Positions 61,558-63,375 of a stretch of DNA of 63,375 nucleotides are shown piece by piece. The stretch covers positions 1-63,375 of the forward strand of contig JAFGWI010000119.1 of NCBI GenBank assembly GCA_016937215.1, read 5' to 3'. Each line of letters opens with the position of its first letter. The stretch's first letter is position 1. This DNA comes from Spirochaetales bacterium. Lineage in GTDB: Bacteria; Spirochaetota; Spirochaetia; SZUA-6; JAFGRV01. Under the pieces are notes generated by a model, which searched no databases, was not told the origin of the DNA, and saw nothing but the letters and a program-made list of their open reading frames with translations. The position numbers and the translations under genes are program-made.

Positions 61558-63354
61558 ATGATCGTTAAAATGAAAAAAGCCACCTTATTGGTATTAGAAA
61601 CGCACAAAGAAGAGGCACTGAAAAATCTTCGAAAACTGGGGGTCCTTCATTTAAACATCAAAAGGGGAGAGAGTGCTGACAGCGCTCAACTCAAAGATGA
61701 TTATAATGTCATCGAAAACGCCTTGAAAATTTTGCCTGAGATTGAAAATCCTGAAAACAATGAAAGCTCTCAAGCGCCCCTGCCTATCGCCCAAAAAGCG
61801 ATCGCCCTCGCCAAGGAAAAAGAGCTGCTCACAGAACAGCGGAATCAATTGGAAAAACAAAGAAGCAAACTCTTACCTTGGGGTGAAGAAAAATCCTATC
61901 TCCTGGACTATATGCAGAAACATAAAATGGAACTGCAATTTATAGAAATCCAGATACGAGATTTGGAAAAAATTCCCGAGGCCCTTGAATATATAAAATT
62001 GATGGCTGATGATAAAAAGGCTTATCTTGGGCTTTTAGCTGATCCGGAAAAACTCACTGTCAATTATGAAAAAATTGATTTACGTAACCAGAGCTTAAAG
62101 GATATCCAAAACCGGCTAGCTGAAACAGAACAAAGACTGACAAGTATTCATAGTGAATTAAATCAATTGGCTTTGAATAGAGCTTCACTGATTAATCAAC
62201 AATCAGTTATTCAACGGAAAATCGAATTTGAAGAAGTGAAAGCAGCTATGAACAGCGGAGAAAAAATCGCCTATGTTCAGGGCTTCGTACCTGTGGATGA
62301 ACTAGACAGCCTTAAAAAAGAGGCTATTGCCCAAGGTTGGGGTCTGGCCTTGGAAGATCCATCAGAAAATGATCCAGTTCCGACCAAACTGAAATCCTGG
62401 GCCAAAAATCTACTGGCCCCTATTTACGGTTTATTGGGAACAGTGCCGGGATATCACGAAATGGACATCAGCTTCTGGTTTTTGCTCTTTTTCACCCTGT
62501 TTTTTGCCATGATCATAGGTGATGCAGGCTACGGATTGGTTATACTCGGGGGAATATTATTTGCCAGAGCAAAAATCAAATCCTTTAAAGGCGGCCCCTT
62601 CATCTTGTTCTTTATACTATCGATTGCAACAATTATTTGGGGCGTGATTACAGGGACCTGGTTTGGTTATGAACAAATCTATGAAGTCCCTATACTCTCC
62701 AAACTAATCATACCAGAAATAGCCAGCTCTCCGGCTGACGGCAGTATGGACAGCATGTTTTTTGTTATGAACATCTGTTTTATTCTGGGAACCATTCATC
62801 TGGTACTGGCTCATCTTTTGAGTCTACTTAAAAAATTCCCAAAGCTTTCATTTATGGGTGAACTTGGAAATATTGTTTTTATTCTGGCCATGTTTATGCT
62901 GATTCAAAATCTGGTTTTGAGTAAAACCAACCCCACTGATCCAATTCTACTGATGACAGGCATCGGGATTGCCCTGATTTTTATTTTTTCCAATCAGGAA
63001 GGAGGGAATTTTATAAAGGGTGTTCTACAGAATCTGGCAAATTTCTTGCCTTTGATTCTGGGAAGCATCGCGAATTTTTCAGATATCATATCATATATCC
63101 GGCTTTTCGCGGTTGGTCTCGCAACGGTCAAGGTTGCCGATGCCTTTAATGATATTGCCGTTATGGTTGGGGCCATACACCCTGTTGCCATTATTGGTGC
63201 TATCGCGGTTATTTTAATAGGTCATGGATTGAATATTGTCATGGCCGGCATGTCGGTGATTGTTCACGGCGTGCGTTTGAAAATGCTCGAGTTTTCCGGT
63301 CACCTGGGTATGGAATGGTCCGGGACTGAATATAAACCATTTAAAGAAAACTGA
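61558..63354 (+). CDS. atpI: V-type ATPase subunit I
   Basis: 598 residues. Membrane stator subunit (eukaryotic subunit a homologue). The N-terminal half is a long helical arm. From about residue 310 there are about seven membrane segments, with the conserved Arg in ISYIRLFAVGLATVKVADAF. The next gene, expected to be subunit K, starts after the window; its GAAAGGAGA ribosome site is visible at 63367-63375. Confidence 0.93.
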   Translation: MIVKMKKATLLVLETHKEEALKNLRKLGVLHLNIKRGESADSAQLKDDYNVIENALKILPEIENPENNESSQAPLPIAQKAIALAKEKELLTEQRNQLEKQRSKLLPWGEEKSYLLDYMQKHKMELQFIEIQIRDLEKIPEALEYIKLMADDKKAYLGLLADPEKLTVNYEKIDLRNQSLKDIQNRLAETEQRLTSIHSELNQLALNRASLINQQSVIQRKIEFEEVKAAMNSGEKIAYVQGFVPVDELDSLKKEAIAQGWGLALEDPSENDPVPTKLKSWAKNLLAPIYGLLGTVPGYHEMDISFWFLLFFTLFFAMIIGDAGYGLVILGGILFARAKIKSFKGGPFILFFILSIATIIWGVITGTWFGYEQIYEVPILSKLIIPEIASSPADGSMDSMFFVMNICFILGTIHLVLAHLLSLLKKFPKLSFMGELGNIVFILAMFMLIQNLVLSKTNPTDPILLMTGIGIALIFIFSNQEGGNFIKGVLQNLANFLPLILGSIANFSDIISYIRLFAVGLATVKVADAFNDIAVMVGAIHPVAIIGAIAVILIGHGLNIVMAGMSVIVHGVRLKMLEFSGHLGMEWSGTEYKPFKEN

Positions 63355-63375
63355 TTTAAAAAGATTGAAAGGAGA

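Overview
The window reads as a chromosomal piece of a free-living, double-membraned bacterium, most likely a spirochaete. Evidence: a spirochaete-style V-type ATPase operon with the order E - DUF2764 - A - B - D - I at the right end, many lipoproteins, an MCE/Mla-type lipid transport operon, a signal peptidase I with a large insertion, a TM2-domain protein, paired DUF115/Maf-type genes, FliG-like proteins and a very acidic repeat protein. The base composition is moderately AT-rich. I found no tRNA, rRNA, insertion sequence, phage or CRISPR array. The phylum call is an inference from family content and gene order.

Layout. 0.3-11.7 kb: housekeeping genes on both strands (response regulator, rlmL, lepB, mutT, a double-PilZ protein, leuB, a PgsA-Vps62 fusion, flavodiiron protein, small lipoprotein). 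12-18.5 kb: plus-strand operon for lipid transport (mlaE, mlaF, mlaD) running into a TPR lipoprotein, a membrane protein, an M23 peptidase and a secreted protein, closed by a strong terminator. 19-22 kb: class A penicillin-binding protein plus a short ParB-like protein. 22.3-27.2 kb: an RCK-like NAD-binding protein followed by pantoate kinase, phosphopantothenate synthetase, an MfnA-type decarboxylase and CoaBC, that is, the archaeal route from pantoate to 4'-phosphopantetheine packed in one bacterial operon. 27.1-33.8 kb (minus): acidic repeat protein, degenerate GGDEF protein and two DUF115 proteins, probably linked to motility or surface glycosylation. 34-45 kb: ppnP, TM2 protein, HI0933 flavoprotein, HD phosphohydrolase, hisG, hisI, glgC and the mrfA/mrfB DNA-repair pair. 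45-51 kb (minus): GH43 glycosidase, a three-gene operon with ankyrin, FliG_C-like and AbrB-FliG_C fusion proteins, and a secreted GH9 cellulase with CBM3-like and dockerin modules. 51-56.5 kb: FecR/PEGA lipoprotein and several lineage-specific lipoproteins or small proteins. 56.7-63.4 kb: V-ATPase operon, cut before subunit K.

The most notable features are: (1) the archaeal-type CoA operon; (2) a family of seven intergenic elements, about 140-175 bp each, in which short linkers are conserved, the terminal stem covaries (GCGTT/AACGC or GTGTT/AACAC) and internal hairpins keep their shape while changing sequence; (3) an AbrB-type DNA-binding domain fused to a FliG C-terminal domain, in an operon with a second FliG-like protein; (4) a phosphatidylglycerophosphate-synthase-like enzyme fused to a Vps62-like domain; (5) several genes whose consensus promoter lies so close to the start codon that the mRNA must be leaderless or nearly so.
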